From Linepithema humile (Eukaryota; Arthropoda; Insecta; Hymenoptera; Formicidae), in contig NC_090129.1 in assembly GCF_040581485.1 (NCBI RefSeq), positions 26,666,764 to 26,730,763 on the forward strand: a stretch of DNA of 64,000 nucleotides. The letters run 5' to 3'. Within the stretch, counting starts at the first letter, position 1; each line of letters starts with the position of its first letter. The position numbers and the translations under genes were made by a program. The notes beneath the pieces were generated by a model. That model ran no database searches, had not been told where the DNA came from, and saw only the letters and a program-made list of their open reading frames with translations. Shown here piece by piece: positions 61,293 to 64,000 of the stretch.

Positions 61293-63361
61293 CATGTGTA
61301 TGAAGTTAGCCCCACACTTTAATAAAATTAAAATAATCGAAATTGTACTGCATTGTACTAGTTTTGTATCAAATTGTACCGTAGTTCATTTTTTGAAATC
61401 ACGCGCGGATTTCCAAAAAAAACGAAATTTTTGAATTTTTTGAGTAGCCCCACACTTTTCGAAAAATGATTTTTTCTCGACTGTACTACATTGTACTAGT
61501 TGTACCAAACATTGTACCGTTTGAAAAAAATTCCTAACAAATTTGGATTTTGAGAAAAACGAGAAAATCGAAAAATTTTGAACATTACGTAATTACGGCA
61601 AATCGGCTATTTTTTAAGATATCGAAACGCGGCCTACGGGGTTCGAAAGAGAATCGTTTGTACCGGTTTGTACCACTTTGAATTTCGTTTGCACCTCAAC
61701 CGGACCGGAAGTACCAAATTTTGCAATTTTTAACAATACGTAAATACGGTAACTCGGCTATTTTTTAAGATATCGAAACGCGGCCTACGGGGTTCGAAAG
61801 AGAATTGTTTGTACCAGTTTGTACCGCATTGAATTTCGTTTGCACCTCAACCGGACCGGAAGTACCGAATTTTGCAATTTTTAACAATATGAAAATACGG
61901 TAACTCGGCTATTTTTTAAGATATCGAAACGCGGCCAACGGGATTTAAATAAAAAAAAATTTCAAAAAAATTAGGCCCGTTGGCCGCGTTTCGATATCTT
62001 AAAAAACAGCCGAGTTACCGTATTTATGTATTGTTGAAAATTGCAAAATTCGGTACTTCCGGTCCGGTTGAGGTGCAAACAAAATTCAAAGCGATACAAA
62101 CCGGTACCAACGATTCTCTTTCGAACCCCGTTGGCCGCGTTTCGATATCTTAAAAAACAGCCGAGTTACCGTATTTACGTATTGTTAAAAATTGCAAAAT
62201 TCGGTACTTCCGGTCCGGTTGAGGTGCAAACGAAATTCAAAGCGGTACAAACCGGTACAAACGATTCTTTTTCGAACCCCGTTGGCCGCGTTTCGATATC
62301 TTAAAAAATAGCCGATTTACCGTAATTACGTAATGTCTAAAATTTTTCGATTTTCTCGTTTTTCTCAAAATCCAAATTTGTTAGGAATTTTTTTCAAACG
62401 GTACAATGTTCGGTAGATCTAGTACAATATAGTATAGTCGAGAAAAAATCATTTTTCGAAAAGTGTGGGGCTACTCAAAAAATTCAAAAATTTCGATTTT
62501 TTAGAAATCCGCGCGTGATTTCGAAAAATTAACTACGGTCACGGACTAAGGAATAGAGGAACGGAGCACAAGCTGTATCGGGGGAGCACGTTTGCGGCGG
62601 GGGGGGGGGCCGCCATATTCGTTTAGTAATCACCACACATAGAACTCACTATTTGCGTATGTGTGAGAAATGAAAGTCAGATCCTGCGCACAATAAACAA
62701 AATAGGAAATAGAAATAGGAATAATTATTAAATATTAGAAATAAGAAATTGGAATTATTTATTTAAAAAATAAAAAGAATAGAAAAAATTAATGCATGAA
62801 TTAAGAAATAAGAATTAGAACTAATTAATATATTTTATTCTCTTGTTAGATGTAAAATAATTTCTCTTTTTAATATTAAATGTTTATTGCTATTTCTAAT
62901 ATTTTGTCTACTGTATGCAGAGCCTCAGAGTAATAAAAGTTAAAGTATTTATTTTATAAAAAATGTCAAAAACAGAAAAATAAAATGTCTACTAAAATGT
63001 AAAAACTAAACACATTATAATAAAGTTTCAAAATAAGTTTCAAAATTATAGTACAACAATAATAAAACCGCCTAATCTCTTTACGCTTGTCACTCGTTAT
63101 ATCTAGTGGCACCACTACACGAGTGTAACCATGTCACAGACACAGAATCTCTGTGTGAGAATCGCTACATCAATATGGCGGAAAGCAGTCCCCCCCCCCC
63201 CGCACGCTTGAATTACCATCCCCTCTCGCCTAGACTTTAGACTCGGTCCCTCTATTCCTTAGTCCGTGACTACGGTACAATTTGGTACAAAACTAGTACA
63301 ATGCAGTACAATTTCGATTATTTTAATTTTATTAAAGTATGGGGCTAACTTCATACACATG
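61293..63361. mobile_element. 2-kb palindromic repeat with internal tandem units
   Basis: Outer ends CATGTGTATGAAGTTAGCCC and complement are flanked by TATACGT. The left arm (61293-61950) and right arm (61978-62531 plus 63277-63361) are inverted copies. Each arm holds partial tandem units of about 145 bp beginning near TCGGCTATTTTTTAAGATAT. The right arm is split by a nested element. Open frames inside are by-products of the repeat. Confidence 0.75.
62540..63268. mobile_element. Nested hAT-like element
   Basis: Ends CACGGACTAAGGAATAGAGG and complement, flanked by a perfect 8-bp duplication ACTACGGT (62532-62539, 63269-63276). The 729-bp interior is non-coding. It interrupts the right arm of the surrounding palindrome and so is younger than it. 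Confidence 0.85.
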
Positions 63362-63569
63362 TATACGTCAGGTATACGTCAGGCCCATGTATATGACGGA
63401 AATTATAAAAAAAAAATTTTTTTTAAACACATACATATATCATACATAAAATATTTTAAGCACGTAAAATGCTTTGATGCCGACTCATTTGATGCGTGCT
63501 ATTTGTTTTTGTTGCTATGTCGCGCGCACTATCATCTTGTTATCATTCGTACGGAGACATTCGAACAAG

Positions 63570-63871
63570 ATGCAAAGAAAATTCGTGATTATTGTTGCTC
63601 GTATAATAATAATTGTGTTTTCGAAAATGGGTGCCACAGAAGCATCGACAGACAACTAAGAAGAGGAAGAAACTCCGAAATATCGAGCATTGACGGAACA
63701 ACTTTTCGATAAGTAATTTATCATTTATTATTTCAAATAAATATTAAGATGTTTAATTTTCGTAATAAAAATTAAGTAAATCCTGAAATATTTATTGTTC
63801 TTTATTGAAATAATAGATCTGCATGAGAATCGAATAAAAAGAAATCGATTAATAAAGAAAAACTAATTTCC

Positions 63872-63925
<54 letters not shown>
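63570..63925 (+). pseudogene. Probable retroposed mRNA copy ending in poly(A)52
   Basis: An ATG at 63570 opens a signal-peptide-like start (MQRKFVIIVARIIIIVF), stops at TAA 63657-63659, then continues in the same frame with EEEETPKYRALTEQLFDK to a second stop at 63714-63716. An AATAAA at 63851-63856 lies 17 bases before a run of 52 A (63874-63925). AATAAA plus a pure A tail is the mark of retroposition of a processed transcript. I do not recognise the source protein. A low-copy retroelement tail is the alternative. Confidence 0.5.
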
Positions 63926-63926
<1 letters not shown>

Positions 63927-64000
63927 GCGGTAAATTTATCATAAAAGTTTGTTTCTAACAATTTGATTCATAATTAAATATCTGTAGTATAGTTTACTTT

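Noticed and set aside
62041..62304. 87-codon frame with an internally repeated peptide
   Set aside because: Direct consequence of tandem units in the palindromic repeat; not a gene.
1..64000. CRISPR arrays, bacterial operons, rRNA, viral genes
   Set aside because: No spaced direct repeats, no ribosome-binding-site gene strings, no rRNA or viral protein signatures; the sequence is insect nuclear DNA in character.

Overview
The window looks like nuclear DNA from an insect, most probably an ant or other hymenopteran. It is very AT-rich, rich in microsatellites and short inverted-repeat transposons, and its genes are split by small AT-rich introns. The confident content is a head-to-tail array of six odorant-binding protein (OBP) genes, all on the + strand, between about 37.2 and 60.6 kb. 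I assembled them from short exons with GT/AG borders, because none appears as a long open reading frame. All six share one architecture: a signal-peptide exon followed by introns in phases 0, 1, 0 and 1.

Layout. 1-17.4 kb: no gene I can support, with two palindromic mobile elements, simple repeats and a few GC-richer blocks. 17.4-31.2 kb: sparse evidence for the 5' part of an unidentified minus-strand gene (exons at 17419-17492 and 27201-27237, plus possible alternative first exons near 27.5, 29.5 and 31.1 kb) that would run off the left edge. 31.3-37.1 kb: no gene seen. 37.2-43.2 kb: two classic six-cysteine OBPs. 45.3-46.8 kb: a four-cysteine-framework (C-minus) OBP flanked on both sides by decayed copies of its own promoter and first exon. 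50.7-57.5 kb: a tandem pair of acidic C-minus OBPs whose duplication carried the promoter along. 58.7-60.6 kb: a classic six-cysteine OBP with a C-terminal motif reminiscent of the fire-ant Gp-9 class. 61.3-63.4 kb: a 2-kb palindromic repeat broken by a nested hAT-like element. 63.57-63.93 kb: a probable retroposed copy of an mRNA ending in a run of 52 A.

Together the OBP genes would supply small secreted carrier proteins that bind hydrophobic odours, pheromones or other ligands in sensillar lymph or other body fluids. The array records birth and death of genes: tandem duplication (OBP-4/5), promoter relics around OBP-3, loss of the C2-C5 disulfide in three members, an extra intron in OBP-2, and repeated insertion of non-autonomous transposons into introns and spacers. 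No tRNA, rRNA, CRISPR array or bacterial-type system was found.
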